The notes: generated by a model not told the origin, from the letters alone. A stretch of 64,000 bases of DNA from an uncultured Bacteroidales bacterium (GCA_902762355.1 CACWNR010000003.1:1-64000), one strand, 5' to 3'; counted from the first letter of the stretch, positions 27,160-35,007 are shown. Program-made: numbers and translations.

Positions 27160-28495
27160 AAGGATCGAATTGAGAGAAGTCTTCATTGAACTTACGGAGT
27201 CGCTCTTCGAGCTGCTCGTACTGGTCTTCACGGATCGCCGACGCACAACCGCGCATACCGTCCCGCTGCGCACCCGTGCTCTCCAGCGAGATAGCCGACA
27301 CACCGTAGTAAATCAGTTTGTTGACGAGTTTCATTCCCGACCAGTCCTTGTAACCGAAGGTAAAGAAGAACCCGTCACCCACCTCCTGTCCGTCGGCATC
27401 TTTGTCATACACGATATGAAAACCGTTACGGAGCATAATCTCCTTAATCTTATGCGCCCGACGCGCGTACTCACGCGTGTTCTCCACGTAACGCAACTTG
27501 CCCTCGCACGCCGCCTGCAGCATCGCCGCCATACCATGTTGCACGGAATGCGTCACGCCGCTCGAGAGCACATACAAGAAGGTATAAGCGAAGCTCTGAA
27601 GCAACTCGCCGTTGTTATGCAGACGCTTACCCAAAGCCGGATAGACTCGCTTGGCGAGCACCGGATCGATGGCGATAAAGGCCGCACGCTGACCGGCATA
27701 ACTGAAGATCTTCGAGCACGAGATCATCTGGATACAATGATGTGTGTAATGGCCTACGGACGGTTGGTACGGCTCCGAATAAGGATTACCTCTGTTCGGG
27801 TCGCGGAAGTCCATATTGAGGTATGCGAGGTCTTCCAGCACGATAGCATCGTACTGCGTGGCCAACTCACCGATGATCTGCAACTCCTCGTCCGTCAGAC
27901 ATGCCCAGGTGGGGTTGTTCGGATTGCTATAGAGGATACCGGCGATGCGACCGCTCTTCAGATGACGCTCTAACTCCTCACGCAACTTAGCCCCGCGGAA
28001 ATCCGCTATATCGAAGGCCTCGATACGACTGCCGATCACGTGACACTGCATCTTCTGCACCGGGAAACAGGGATCCAAGAAGAGAATCGTGTCCTTCTCC
28101 GGTTGCAACTGAATGAGCATCATATTGAGTGCAAACGCCGCCTGCATCGAGCCTACGGTGGGCAAGATACACTCCGGCGGACGCTGCAGATTGATGAACG
28201 CGCGAACGAACTCCGAACCCCATTTCTTCACCTCAGGGATACCGATGATATTCGGATAATGCGCCGCACAACCGTTCAACAATGCCTTGTGCTCGGCCTC
28301 AATACCTATCTCCGATGCCGGCAAACCCGGTTCGCCCAACGCCATGTTGACGTACTCGACACCCGTCGCCTGTTCGATGTTCTTTACCACACCCGCCAAC
28401 TGACGGATACTGGCATTACCTAACTCGTGGAAATTGCGCAGACCAAATTGCCTGCAAATCGAGTCCACGATATGTTTATCTAACGGAAAATGCAT
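27128..28495 (-). CDS. PLP-dependent class I/II aminotransferase
   Basis: 455-residue fold-type I aminotransferase. Conserved features include YVNMALGEPGLPAS, the NPNNPTWACLTDEEL motif (Asn binding the PLP ring), ALEDLAYLNMDFR-like Asp/Tyr region, and the PLP lysine in SCSKIFSYAGQRAAFI. It sits between iorB (20-bp overlap) and the CoA transferase, so it probably supplies aryl- or branched 2-oxoacids to IorAB. The exact amino acid cannot be told. Confidence 0.9.
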   Translation of the reverse strand: MHFPLDKHIVDSICRQFGLRNFHELGNASIRQLAGVVKNIEQATGVEYVNMALGEPGLPASEIGIEAEHKALLNGCAAHYPNIIGIPEVKKWGSEFVRAFINLQRPPECILPTVGSMQAAFALNMMLIQLQPEKDTILFLDPCFPVQKMQCHVIGSRIEAFDIADFRGAKLREELERHLKSGRIAGILYSNPNNPTWACLTDEELQIIGELATQYDAIVLEDLAYLNMDFRDPNRGNPYSEPYQPSVGHYTHHCIQMISCSKIFSYAGQRAAFIAIDPVLAKRVYPALGKRLHNNGELLQSFAYTFLYVLSSGVTHSVQHGMAAMLQAACEGKLRYVENTREYARRAHKIKEIMLRNGFHIVYDKDADGQEVGDGFFFTFGYKDWSGMKLVNKLIYYGVSAISLESTGAQRDGMRGCASAIREDQYEQLEERLRKFNEDFSQFDPYDPSEYPEIR

Positions 28496-29054
28496 AACCT
28501 TTTTCTACGGCATTAATATTCGTATTTACGATCGTTTCGCCTTTGCGGGCGAAGACGCGTGCCACGCCGGCAATCATCTTGTCATGGTCGATGCCGAGCA
28601 TAGGAATGGCTGCCCCAAGCAACACCATGTTCGCCGCCTGTGCGGGTGCACCGGCCTCTTTGGCAAGTGCCTCCACGTCCAAGAGTACATGGTTCTTATA
28701 GGCTTTGATACGCGCCAACACCTGCTCCAAGTCCGGATAGTTCGGTATATTAAGGAACGGCACGCTGGACGTCACGATCCAGCCGTCCGGCTTGAGGTAC
28801 TCCACGTAACGCAGTGCCTCCATGGGCTCCAACGAGATGATCAGATCTGCCCCACCCTTCGGAATGAGATCACTCATGATCGGCTCCGACGATAGGCGCA
28901 GATTGGACTGTACGTCACCGCCGCGCTGAGACATACCGTGTACTTCGGCTTGTTTCAAATACAACCCTTCTTGCAGGGCAGCTTCACCAATAACGGTAGC
29001 GATAGAGAGGATGCCTTGACCTCCAACTCCGGCCAAAATGATATCTTTTTTCAT
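28476..29054 (-). CDS. iorB: Indolepyruvate oxidoreductase subunit beta
   Basis: 192 residues, gamma-type (POR-gamma) domain of the ferredoxin-dependent 2-oxoacid oxidoreductases. N-terminal GVGGQGILSIATVIGEAAL and VHGMSQRGGDVQSNLR are the usual IorB motifs. It partners with IorA, encoded 26 nt upstream. The short iorA-iorB gap is filled by a heptamer array. Confidence 0.95.
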   Translation of the reverse strand: MKKDIILAGVGGQGILSIATVIGEAALQEGLYLKQAEVHGMSQRGGDVQSNLRLSSEPIMSDLIPKGGADLIISLEPMEALRYVEYLKPDGWIVTSSVPFLNIPNYPDLEQVLARIKAYKNHVLLDVEALAKEAGAPAQAANMVLLGAAIPMLGIDHDKMIAGVARVFARKGETIVNTNINAVEKGYAFSVR

Positions 29055-29057
29055 TTC

Positions 29058-29085
29058 TTTAAACTTTCATCATTCAACTTTCAAC
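29058..29085 (-). repeat. Heptamer array at the iorA-iorB junction
   Basis: Four 7-bp units on the plus strand: TTTAAAC, TTTCATC, ATTCAAC, TTTCAAC. The iorA TGA stop (complement of 29081-29083) is inside it, and the iorB ATG is 3 nt beyond its end. Confidence 0.85.
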
Positions 29086-30685
29086 CACGCTTAGCGGCCT
29101 TCAGGTGCCGCTTAAGCGTCTGGATGCACTCGCGGCGAGCGATGACCACAGACGTGCCGTTGTAATCGATCTCCTCGCGCAGGACGTTCTTGATCTCCTC
29201 CATGTTCTTGGGCAGCGGTACCACCACACGCACATGTTCTTGCGGAACACCCAGACCATAACAGATCTGCTCTAACCGACCCGTTCCGGCAGAGTCCTGA
29301 CCACCGGTCATACCCGTAGTAAGGTTATCGCTTATCAGCACCACCACATTCGCATTCGCATTCACGCAGTCCAGCAGACCGGTCATACCCGAATGCGTGA
29401 ACGTGCTATCACCAATGACGGCGATCGCAGGATGTTGACCGGCATCAGCCGCACCCTTCGCCATCGTCACCGACGCACCCATCTCCACGCACGCATGGAT
29501 AGCATGGAAAGGTGACAACGCACCTAAAGTATAACAACCGATATCGCCGAAGATACGGGGTGCAGCGTACTCGCGTGCCACCTCATTCAGGGCGGCGTAC
29601 ATATCACGGTGACCGCAACCCTGACACAATGCAGGCGGACGCCCCACGACGATCGCTTCGGGGGCATGTTCGGGCAACGGATCCAGACCTATCGCTTTGC
29701 GCACGTTATCCGGCGTCAACTCACCCATCCGCGGCAGGTCACCCGTCATGCGACCTTTGATAGCCACCTCCGAGGGCACCATCCCGCGGATCAACTCTTC
29801 TACTACCGGTTGACCTTCTTCGATCACGAGAATCTCCTTTGCACCGTCCTTCACTAGCTGCGCAATCAACGCTGCCGGCAACGGATACTGCGTCACGCGG
29901 AGTATCGAACGACCCATCGAGGCGTCATAGCTCTCCATCAAATAGTTATACGCAATACCGGTCGTCACGATTGCCTTCTCGGGTTTCGCACCGCAGGTAT
30001 AGACATTATGCCCGTCCGCCTCGCTGTGTGCCACAAAAGACGGTTGCGCTGCTACCAACTCGGCATAATTACGCTTGGCAAAGGCAGGTAACAAGATGAA
30101 ATGATTCACGTCCTTGGGCATCGACATCTCGTTCTGAGGACGCGGCTTCTCCACCGTGTTCACCACCGCACGGCTGTGCGCCATACGCGTCGTGACGCGT
30201 AACAAGATAGGCGTCTTCATTTGCTCACTTAACTCAAAACCGTACGCCATCATGTCGTAGGCCTCTTGTTGATTACTCGGTTCCAGACACGGGATCATCG
30301 CGAACTTCGCATAAAAACGACTGTCCTGCTCGTTTTGACTGGAGTGCATGGAGGGATCGTCGGCAGCCAACACAATCAGTCCGCCGTTGACGCCCGTGAT
30401 AGCCGCGTTCATAAACGCGTCCGCGCACACGTTCATTCCTACGTGTTTCATGCACACAAGCGCACGCTTGCCCATGTATGACATACCCAAGGCAGCCTCC
30501 ATGGCCGTCTTCTCGTTCGTTGCCCAACGGCATTGAATAGCTGAACACTGATGACTGATTACTGAATGCTGAATGTACTCGGTGACTTCGGTCGATGGCG
30601 TTCCCGGATACGCATAAACACCGCTTAAACCGGCATCTATTGCGCCCTGAGCAATCGCCTCATCGCCTAACAATAAATGTTTCAT
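29081..30685 (-). CDS. iorA: Indolepyruvate oxidoreductase subunit alpha
   Basis: TPP-dependent subunit that decarboxylates arylpyruvates to arylacetyl-CoA, passing electrons to ferredoxin. 534 residues: N-terminal POR domain (LLGDEAIAQGAIDAGLSGVYAYPGTPSTEV), CxxC-GH motif CQGCGHRDMYAAL, and TPP motif GDSTFTHSGM ... SDNLTTGMTGG. The C-terminal two-cluster ferredoxin extension found in archaeal IorA is absent; the protein ends soon after VVIARREC. A heptamer array adds about 14 residues after EYIQ (about residue 38-52). First gene of iorA-iorB-aminotransferase-CoA transferase. Confidence 0.95.
   Translation of the reverse strand: MKHLLLGDEAIAQGAIDAGLSGVYAYPGTPSTEVTEYIQHSVISHQCSAIQCRWATNEKTAMEAALGMSYMGKRALVCMKHVGMNVCADAFMNAAITGVNGGLIVLAADDPSMHSSQNEQDSRFYAKFAMIPCLEPSNQQEAYDMMAYGFELSEQMKTPILLRVTTRMAHSRAVVNTVEKPRPQNEMSMPKDVNHFILLPAFAKRNYAELVAAQPSFVAHSEADGHNVYTCGAKPEKAIVTTGIAYNYLMESYDASMGRSILRVTQYPLPAALIAQLVKDGAKEILVIEEGQPVVEELIRGMVPSEVAIKGRMTGDLPRMGELTPDNVRKAIGLDPLPEHAPEAIVVGRPPALCQGCGHRDMYAALNEVAREYAAPRIFGDIGCYTLGALSPFHAIHACVEMGASVTMAKGAADAGQHPAIAVIGDSTFTHSGMTGLLDCVNANANVVVLISDNLTTGMTGGQDSAGTGRLEQICYGLGVPQEHVRVVVPLPKNMEEIKNVLREEIDYNGTSVVIARRECIQTLKRHLKAAKRG
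30534..30575 (-). repeat. Heptamer array in iorA
   Basis: Six 7-bp units on the plus strand: TGAATAG, CTGAACA, CTGATGA, CTGATTA, CTGAATG, CTGAATG. On the minus strand they encode HSVISHQCSAIQ, near the N-terminus and in frame (42 bp). Confidence 0.9.
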
Positions 30686-30712
30686 GGTATAGATGTGTTA
30701 CAATTTGCGCTG

Positions 30713-30744
30713 CAAATTTACACAAAATATTTGACATATGCAAA
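30713..30744 (-). promoter_or_regulatory. Promoter of the iorAB operon
   Basis: Minus-strand -33 TTTG (30744-30741), 20 nt, -7 TAAATTTG (30720-30713). The extended -33 is TTTGCATATGTCA. Leader about 22 nt to the iorA ATG at 30685. Confidence 0.8.
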
Positions 30745-30751
30745 TAAAAAC

Positions 30752-30779
30752 AAAAAAAAGACACTCGAAAGTGTCTTTT
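30752..30779 (-). terminator. Intrinsic terminator after tRNA-Lys
   Basis: Perfect hairpin with a 10-bp stem (30756-30765 with 30770-30779, core GACACT/AGTGTC) and a 4-nt loop, followed on the minus strand by a run of T. Confidence 0.9.
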
Positions 30780-30780
30780 G

Positions 30781-30853
30781 TGTCCCCCGAGAGGCTCGAA
30801 CTCTCGACCCACTGATTAAGAGTCAGTTGCTCTACCAACTGAGCTAGGGAGAC
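30781..30853 (-). tRNA. tRNA-Lys (anticodon CTT)
   Basis: 73-nt cloverleaf on the minus strand. Acceptor GTCTCCC/GGGGGAC, D-arm GCTC...GAGC, anticodon stem ACTGA/TCAGT with loop CTCTTAA, T-arm GAGAG-TTCGAGC-CTCTC, discriminator A. CCA is not encoded. Own promoter upstream and terminator directly downstream, so it is a single-gene unit. Confidence 0.95.
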
Positions 30854-30921
30854 AGATCGTGTGCAACTTTTTGTGCACGAACTGAGTCTCATGAGACTCG
30901 TCGTTTTTTCAAAAGCGGGTG

Positions 30922-30953
30922 CAAAGGTACTGCTTTTTTTTGAATTGACCAAA
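30922..30953 (-). promoter_or_regulatory. Promoter of tRNA-Lys
   Basis: Minus-strand -33 TTTG (30953-30950), 20 nt containing an A-tract, -7 TACCTTTG (30929-30922), followed by CACCCGCTTTTGAAAAAA. About 45 bp are nearly identical to the tRNA-Asp promoter region. Confidence 0.85.
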
Positions 30954-30994
30954 TAAAAATGCAAAAAAATGCAAATAGAGGGTCATTTTTTGAG

Positions 30995-31717
30995 TTATAG
31001 GCTCTCGGCAAAGGCCTCAGCCTGCTCTATTTGGTCGATTTTACCGACATCCATCATCCGATAGTCAGTCGGCACATAAGCCTGTAAGGGTACCTTATCC
31101 ATGACCTTTAGGTAAAAATCAATGAGGGAGAACTTATCTTGCGGCATCTCATTCAATTGTTTCAATACATCTGCGCCCAATATTTGACAGCCGCTGAACG
31201 CCAGATGCCTTCCGTCTTTACCCTTTAACTCGCCGGTCTTGATATTCGTCCAACCGCAGAGTCTATCCTGCTCATCAAAGCACAGATAGCGTTGCGTATC
31301 CCGCTCGCTCACCACCAGTTGACTCACGCCTGTCGCTTCGTACGCACGCACAAGCGCACGCAAATCGATATTGCTCAAAATATCCACATTGCAGGCTAAT
31401 ATCGGCTCACCCGTAACCTGTAACCCGTAACCCGTAACCGCTTTCTTAAGTCCACCACCGGTATCCAATAACAGATCCCGTTCATCGGAAATAACAATAT
31501 TACATCCCCACCCCTTATTTGCTCGTATGGTGTCGATGATCATGTCGGGAAAATGATGGACGTTGACGATGATATCGGTGATGCCTGCGTCACGCAGTTT
31601 TTCTACTTGCCATTGTAGCAACGGTTTGCCGGCTAATGGCACCAGCGCCTTTGGCATCGTATCGGTGAGGGGTTTGAGACGTGTACCCAGACCCGCAGCA
31701 AAAATCATCGCTTTCAT
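30995..31717 (-). CDS. MurU-like sugar-phosphate nucleotidyltransferase
   Basis: 240 residues. N-terminal IFAAGLGTRLKPLTDTMPKALVPLAGKPLL is the signature of NDP-sugar pyrophosphorylases, with ACNVDILSNID as the metal site. Short length and its neighbour (AmgK-like kinase) suggest MurU, which makes UDP-MurNAc from MurNAc-1-phosphate in peptidoglycan recycling. The ATG at 31717 overlaps the RapZ-C stop (ATGA). A heptamer array encodes VTGYGLQVTGEP in a loop before ACNVD. Confidence 0.85.
   Translation of the reverse strand: MKAMIFAAGLGTRLKPLTDTMPKALVPLAGKPLLQWQVEKLRDAGITDIIVNVHHFPDMIIDTIRANKGWGCNIVISDERDLLLDTGGGLKKAVTGYGLQVTGEPILACNVDILSNIDLRALVRAYEATGVSQLVVSERDTQRYLCFDEQDRLCGWTNIKTGELKGKDGRHLAFSGCQILGADVLKQLNEMPQDKFSLIDFYLKVMDKVPLQAYVPTDYRMMDVGKIDQIEQAEAFAESL
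31413..31440 (-). repeat. Heptamer array in the MurU-like gene
   Basis: Four 7-bp units on the plus strand: GTAACCT, GTAACCC, GTAACCC, GTAACCG. The unit is the reverse complement of the GGTTACR unit in mfd. It encodes VTGYGLQVTG. Confidence 0.9.
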
Positions 31718-32115
31718 AACTCTCTTTCTATCCCCCTCTCGCGGTGAATAAGATGAATCTGAACGGGATATTTCTCTTTGAGATGCCGCGCCAAATGCTC
31801 GGCACAATAGACCGAACGGTGTTGTCCGCCGGTACAACCGAAAGATACCTGTAAATTGGTAAAATCACGCTCAATGAACCGCGCCACATGGTGATCGACG
31901 AGCGCATACACGGACTCCAGGAACGTCAGTATCTCGCCGTCTTGTTCCAGAAAATCAATAACCGGTTGATCCAAGCCGGTCATGGTTTTATACTGCTCGT
32001 ACTTACCGGGGTTGTGGGTAGAGCGGCAGTCGAATACATAACCGCCGCCATTACCGGACGCGTCGGCCGGGATACCGCGTTTAAACGAGAAGGAGTAGAT
32101 CGTTACTGAGAGCAT
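31714..32115 (-). CDS. Stand-alone RapZ C-terminal-domain protein
   Basis: 133 residues matching only the C-terminal domain of RapZ: YSFSFKRGIP, GGYVFDCRSTHNPG, TGLDQPVIDFL and FGCTGGQHRSVYCAEHLA. The N-terminal P-loop kinase-like domain is missing. In E. coli this domain senses glucosamine-6-phosphate and binds RNA. The ATG at 32115 overlaps the kinase gene by 35 bp. In other Bacteroidota I recall this domain fused to the C-terminus of the phosphotransferase; here the two are in different frames, so a split or an indel from a fusion is possible. Confidence 0.8.
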   Translation of the reverse strand: MLSVTIYSFSFKRGIPADASGNGGGYVFDCRSTHNPGKYEQYKTMTGLDQPVIDFLEQDGEILTFLESVYALVDHHVARFIERDFTNLQVSFGCTGGQHRSVYCAEHLARHLKEKYPVQIHLIHRERGIEREL

Positions 32116-32980
32116 AGAGATACGAGTATTCGTTTTGTAATGGTTCCAATATATCACGCAGGTTTTGCAGGGCGAGCGGAATGGACTCGAGAAAATGTTG
32201 CTTGCGCTCAAAATATCCTCTATACCCATAGGCGCCTAACACTTGCAGCGTGCGGAGTAGCACGAAATGAGGGAGCGCCGCACGCCAGGCTGGTTCAGCC
32301 AAGTTTGGCTGAAGGCGTTTCAATTCATCCAGATAGGCCTCAATCATCTGCTCGCGGAAGGCGGGAGTGAACTTGGCTTTCGCCTGCCACAGGAACGACG
32401 CGACGTCATACTGCGTCGGTCCTCGACGACCACCTTGGAAATCAATGAAATAGGGTTGTCCGTCGCGTATCATCACGTTCCGGCTCTGGCAATCACGATA
32501 GAGGAAGGTGTCCGCCGGTTGTGCCAAGATGACTGCCACCAATCGATCGAACTCATCCTCTAACTTCGGCTCCGAGAACTCGATCTTCGTGCCTTTCAAA
32601 AAGCAGTATTTGAAGTAATTGAGGTCCCAACGGATGGCTCGTTCATCCATCGCCGGCACAGGAAAACAAACACTCCAGTCGAAGTCCTTCGCGCCCTCCA
32701 CCTGCACATGTGCCAACGCCCGGATAGCACGCTCCACGAGCACCGGATCGAGGTTATCGAAGAGCAGCGTATCACCGAGGTCTTCCTGCGTATAACTCAT
32801 CTCATCGTCACTCACCCAATACAACTCAGGCACAGGTAATCCGAGTGCATGAAAATGCCGCGACATGTAAATGAACGCACGGTTTTCATCACGATTCGTC
32901 CCTTGCACACGAATGATACTTCTGCCATTCTCATCCGTCTCGCGGGTGTAGATCCTATTGGAGCCTTGTTGCTTGATCAT
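32081..32980 (-). CDS. AmgK-like aminoglycoside-phosphotransferase-fold sugar kinase
   Basis: 299-residue kinase with the APH fold. The catalytic loop is YRDCQSRNVMI (variant of HxDxxxxN) and the metal site IDFQGGRRGPTQYDVAS, which fits AmgK, the MurNAc/GlcNAc anomeric kinase that feeds MurU. It lies with RapZ-C and MurU-like genes, each overlapping the next, so a cell-wall recycling role is a sound inference. It overlaps the upstream lipid kinase by 4 nt. Confidence 0.82.
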   Translation of the reverse strand: MIKQQGSNRIYTRETDENGRSIIRVQGTNRDENRAFIYMSRHFHALGLPVPELYWVSDDEMSYTQEDLGDTLLFDNLDPVLVERAIRALAHVQVEGAKDFDWSVCFPVPAMDERAIRWDLNYFKYCFLKGTKIEFSEPKLEDEFDRLVAVILAQPADTFLYRDCQSRNVMIRDGQPYFIDFQGGRRGPTQYDVASFLWQAKAKFTPAFREQMIEAYLDELKRLQPNLAEPAWRAALPHFVLLRTLQVLGAYGYRGYFERKQHFLESIPLALQNLRDILEPLQNEYSYLYALSNDLLLLV

Positions 32981-33900
32981 GCGCGGAATTGTAATGCGTT
33001 ATGGATACAGGTCACTTTACATGGGCCCATGAAATTTTCCAAGATACCGTCCGCCTCAATGAGAATATGCTTGCGGTAGTTGATCTCGATCTCTGCACCG
33101 CAAATCGGATAGACGAAAGGTAATTCTGTCAAACGTCCGTTATAGAGTTTTGGCAGCGCCGCAAGGATCTGCTTAAAGGTAGGTTTCTTGATGAACATCG
33201 TATGGAAGACACCGTCTTGCGGATCGGCCTCGGGGTTCTGCTTGATACCACCGCCGGAGAAAGGACCGTTTCCGACATTCATCGTGAAGAGCAGGTCATT
33301 CACTGCCTCTTTGCCATCTACCGTCAAAATCATGTGTTGCGCCTTATGCTGCACGATAGCTCCAATCAGACCGAAGAGATAGTTCACGTGATGGCTACCG
33401 ATATAATACTTCAGTCTTTCTGCTTTCTGACAGCACAACGGATCCACACCAAAACCAACGGAGTTGATGAAATAGCGATGATGCTCGATGTTATTACGCC
33501 AGTAGGTGACACAACCGATATCAATCGGATGTCCCTCGCCCTCAAAGAAACGTCGCAGAGACTCTTTATGGTTCTTGGTCAGGTTCCAATAACGTCCCCA
33601 ATCGTTACCCGTACCACGCGGCATAAGGCCCACTTGGATCTTCGCTTTCTGCTCCACTGTAAGGTTGGAACGCATGATGCCGTTGATGGCTTCGGAGAGC
33701 GTTCCGTCCCCGCCGAGGATAAGTATCTCGTCGTAGCCTTTCTCTACCAACTCACGCGCCAACTCAATTGCATGACCGGCAAATTTCGTCACACGGTATG
33801 CGAAAGGTTGATGCCGCTTGCGCAGGAGCTTCCACAGATAGATGCGTTGTGCACGGAAGTAATTCTTACCGGATTTGGGATTGATAATGATTCCTAACAT
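32977..33900 (-). CDS. Diacylglycerol-kinase-family lipid kinase
   Basis: 307 residues of the DagK/YegS family: IINPKSGKNYFRAQ at the N-terminus, the ATP motif LILGGDGTLSEAINGIM, LMPRGTGNDWGR, and GNGPFSGGGIKQNPEADPQDG near the C-terminus. It phosphorylates a lipid such as diacylglycerol; the true substrate is not readable. The ATG at 33900 (MLGIIINP) is preferred over one 15 nt upstream. A terminator-like hairpin ends just before it, so it may depend on readthrough from the ribosomal-protein operon. Confidence 0.88.
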   Translation of the reverse strand: MLGIIINPKSGKNYFRAQRIYLWKLLRKRHQPFAYRVTKFAGHAIELARELVEKGYDEILILGGDGTLSEAINGIMRSNLTVEQKAKIQVGLMPRGTGNDWGRYWNLTKNHKESLRRFFEGEGHPIDIGCVTYWRNNIEHHRYFINSVGFGVDPLCCQKAERLKYYIGSHHVNYLFGLIGAIVQHKAQHMILTVDGKEAVNDLLFTMNVGNGPFSGGGIKQNPEADPQDGVFHTMFIKKPTFKQILAALPKLYNGRLTELPFVYPICGAEIEINYRKHILIEADGILENFMGPCKVTCIHNALQFRA

Positions 33901-33913
33901 GGTATTAAAAAAC

Positions 33914-33948
33914 AATTAGCGCACCATGAAAAACACAGTGCGCTAATT
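33914..33948 (-). terminator. Terminator after the rpmB-rpmG-DUF4295 operon
   Basis: 11-bp perfect stem (33914-33924 with 33938-33948, core TAGCGCAC/GTGCGCTA), 13-nt loop, followed on the minus strand by TTGTTTTTT. Confidence 0.85.
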
Positions 33949-33958
33949 TTTAGGTTTT

Positions 33959-34111
33959 TTACTTGAAGAACTCGTTCACTTTCTCATTCAGAACAATCTC
34001 TTCTTGGAAGATGTAAGCACCCGTCTTAGGCGACTTAACCATCTTGATGCACTTAGAGTGCGCGCGTCCCGAGTTACCGGTTTGCAGTGTTGCGACCGCT
34101 TTCTTTGCCAT
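33959..34111 (-). CDS. DUF4295 small basic protein
   Basis: 50 residues, beginning MAKKAVATLQTGNSGRAHSK and ending KVNEFFK. It matches the DUF4295 family, which follows rpmG in Bacteroidota and is rich in Lys. It lies 28 nt downstream of rpmG on the minus strand and before a strong terminator. Probably ribosome-associated by context, but this is not proven. Confidence 0.88.
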   Translation of the reverse strand: MAKKAVATLQTGNSGRAHSKCIKMVKSPKTGAYIFQEEIVLNEKVNEFFK

Positions 34112-34139
34112 AGTTCTAAGCCTTTCTAGTTAGGGTTAA

Positions 34140-34328
34140 TTACTTAATCTCTTTGTGAAGCGTGTATTTCTTCAAATAGGGATTGTACTTCATGAGCTCC
34201 AAACGATCCGGAGTGTTCTTACGGTTCTTCGTGGTGATGTAACGAGACATTCCCGGAACTCCGCTGGCTTTTTGCTCTGTGCACTCAAGGATGACTTGAA
34301 CGCGGGCTTCTTTTACTTTCTTTGCCAT
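34140..34328 (-). CDS. rpmG: 50S ribosomal protein L33
   Basis: 62 residues of the zinc-free (C-minus) type: the usual CxxC pairs are absent ([42 protein letters not shown]). The insertion GVPGMS is typical of the Bacteroidota form. Between rpmB and the DUF4295 gene. Confidence 0.97.
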   Translation of the reverse strand: MAKKVKEARVQVILECTEQKASGVPGMSRYITTKNRKNTPDRLELMKYNPYLKKYTLHKEIK

Positions 34329-34345
34329 TGTTGTACTCCTTTCGT

Positions 34346-34582
34346 TTAATAGAGATAGCCCTTCTCAGCCGCCTGTTTCAAAGCGTTGTCGAGGCCGATC
34401 TTGTTAATTGTTCTCAGACCGGCTGCACTCACGTTCAGCTCGATCCATACATCTTGTTCTACCCAGTAGAACTTGCGGCGGAAAAGGTTCACATCAAACG
34501 TGCGCTTGGTGTGACGCTTCGAGTGCGAAACGTTGCAGCCGCCCATGGCTTTCTTGCCTGTAATTTGACAAATTTTTGACAT
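34346..34582 (-). CDS. rpmB: 50S ribosomal protein L28
   Basis: 78 residues: [36 protein letters not shown] and the C-terminal [13 protein letters not shown] are the L28 signature. First gene of rpmB-rpmG-DUF4295, with a promoter at 34649-34680. Confidence 0.97.
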   Translation of the reverse strand: MSKICQITGKKAMGGCNVSHSKRHTKRTFDVNLFRRKFYWVEQDVWIELNVSAAGLRTINKIGLDNALKQAAEKGYLY

Positions 34583-34648
34583 TGTAGTATATATTTTATA
34601 TTTTTCTCAATTTCGGGGATTCTTCGCATATCTACACGAAAAATCGCG

Positions 34649-34680
34649 CAAAGGTACTACATTTTTTTGAATTGAGCAAA
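34649..34680 (-). promoter_or_regulatory. Promoter of rpmB operon
   Basis: Minus-strand -33 TTTG (34680-34677), 20-nt spacer with an A-tract, -7 TACCTTTG (34656-34649). Leader about 60 nt. The region 34583-34733 holds no gene. Confidence 0.88.
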
Positions 34681-34733
34681 TTTTTTTAATAAAAAATACA
34701 AAATTTCGTCAAAAAGGGCGAAAATCAACAAAA

Positions 34734-34763
34734 AAATAGAGCCACTTACTTGTGACTCTATTT
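34734..34763 (-). terminator. Terminator after tRNA-Arg
   Basis: Stem of 12 bp with one mismatch (34734-34745 with 34752-34763, core ATAGAG/CTCTAT), 6-nt loop, then T-rich sequence on the minus strand. Confidence 0.85.
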
Positions 34764-34765
34764 CG

Positions 34766-34839
34766 TGATCCATGCAGGATTCAAACCTGCAACCCCCACA
34801 TCCGTAGTGTGGTACTCTATTCAGTTGAGCTAATGGACC
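34766..34839 (-). tRNA. tRNA-Arg (anticodon ACG)
   Basis: 74 nt. Acceptor GGTCCAT/ATGGATC (one G-T pair), anticodon stem CCACA/TGTGG with loop CTACGGA, T-arm GCAGG-TTTGAAT-CCTGC, discriminator A, no encoded CCA. ACG is normally deaminated to ICG by TadA. Downstream of tRNA-Asp with a hairpin between them. Confidence 0.93.
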
Positions 34840-34849
34840 CTTGTAGCAT

Positions 34850-34876
34850 AAAAACGACCCGCGATAAACGCGAGTC
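34850..34876 (-). terminator. Hairpin between tRNA-Asp and tRNA-Arg
   Basis: 8-bp stem (34856-34863 with 34869-34876, GACTCGCG/CGCGGGTC) with a 5-nt loop and a GTTTTT run on the minus strand. It looks like a terminator, but tRNA-Arg lies 11 nt beyond it, so it may be leaky or a processing site. Confidence 0.65.
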
Positions 34877-34881
34877 TTTGG

Positions 34882-34955
34882 CGGTGCGGACGAGACTCGA
34901 ACTCGCGACCTACGGCGTGACAGGCCGGTATTCTAACCAACTGAACTACCGCACC
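34882..34955 (-). tRNA. tRNA-Asp (anticodon GTC)
   Basis: 74 nt. Acceptor GGTGCGG/CCGCACC, loop CTGTCAC, T-arm GCGAG-TTCGAGT-CTCGT, discriminator G. CCA follows directly in the DNA (34881-34879). The outermost anticodon-stem pair is a C-T mismatch, otherwise normal. Confidence 0.92.
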
Positions 34956-35007
34956 AAGGTGCTTTATGCTACATGTGTAAGAACACTGCTTTTTTCAAAA
35001 GCGGGTG

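Noticed and set aside
29081..29200. IorA truncated because the C-terminal ferredoxin domain is missing
   Set aside because: The protein reaches the usual end of the TPP domain and Bacteroidota IorA appear to be about this length, so a natural short form is likely.
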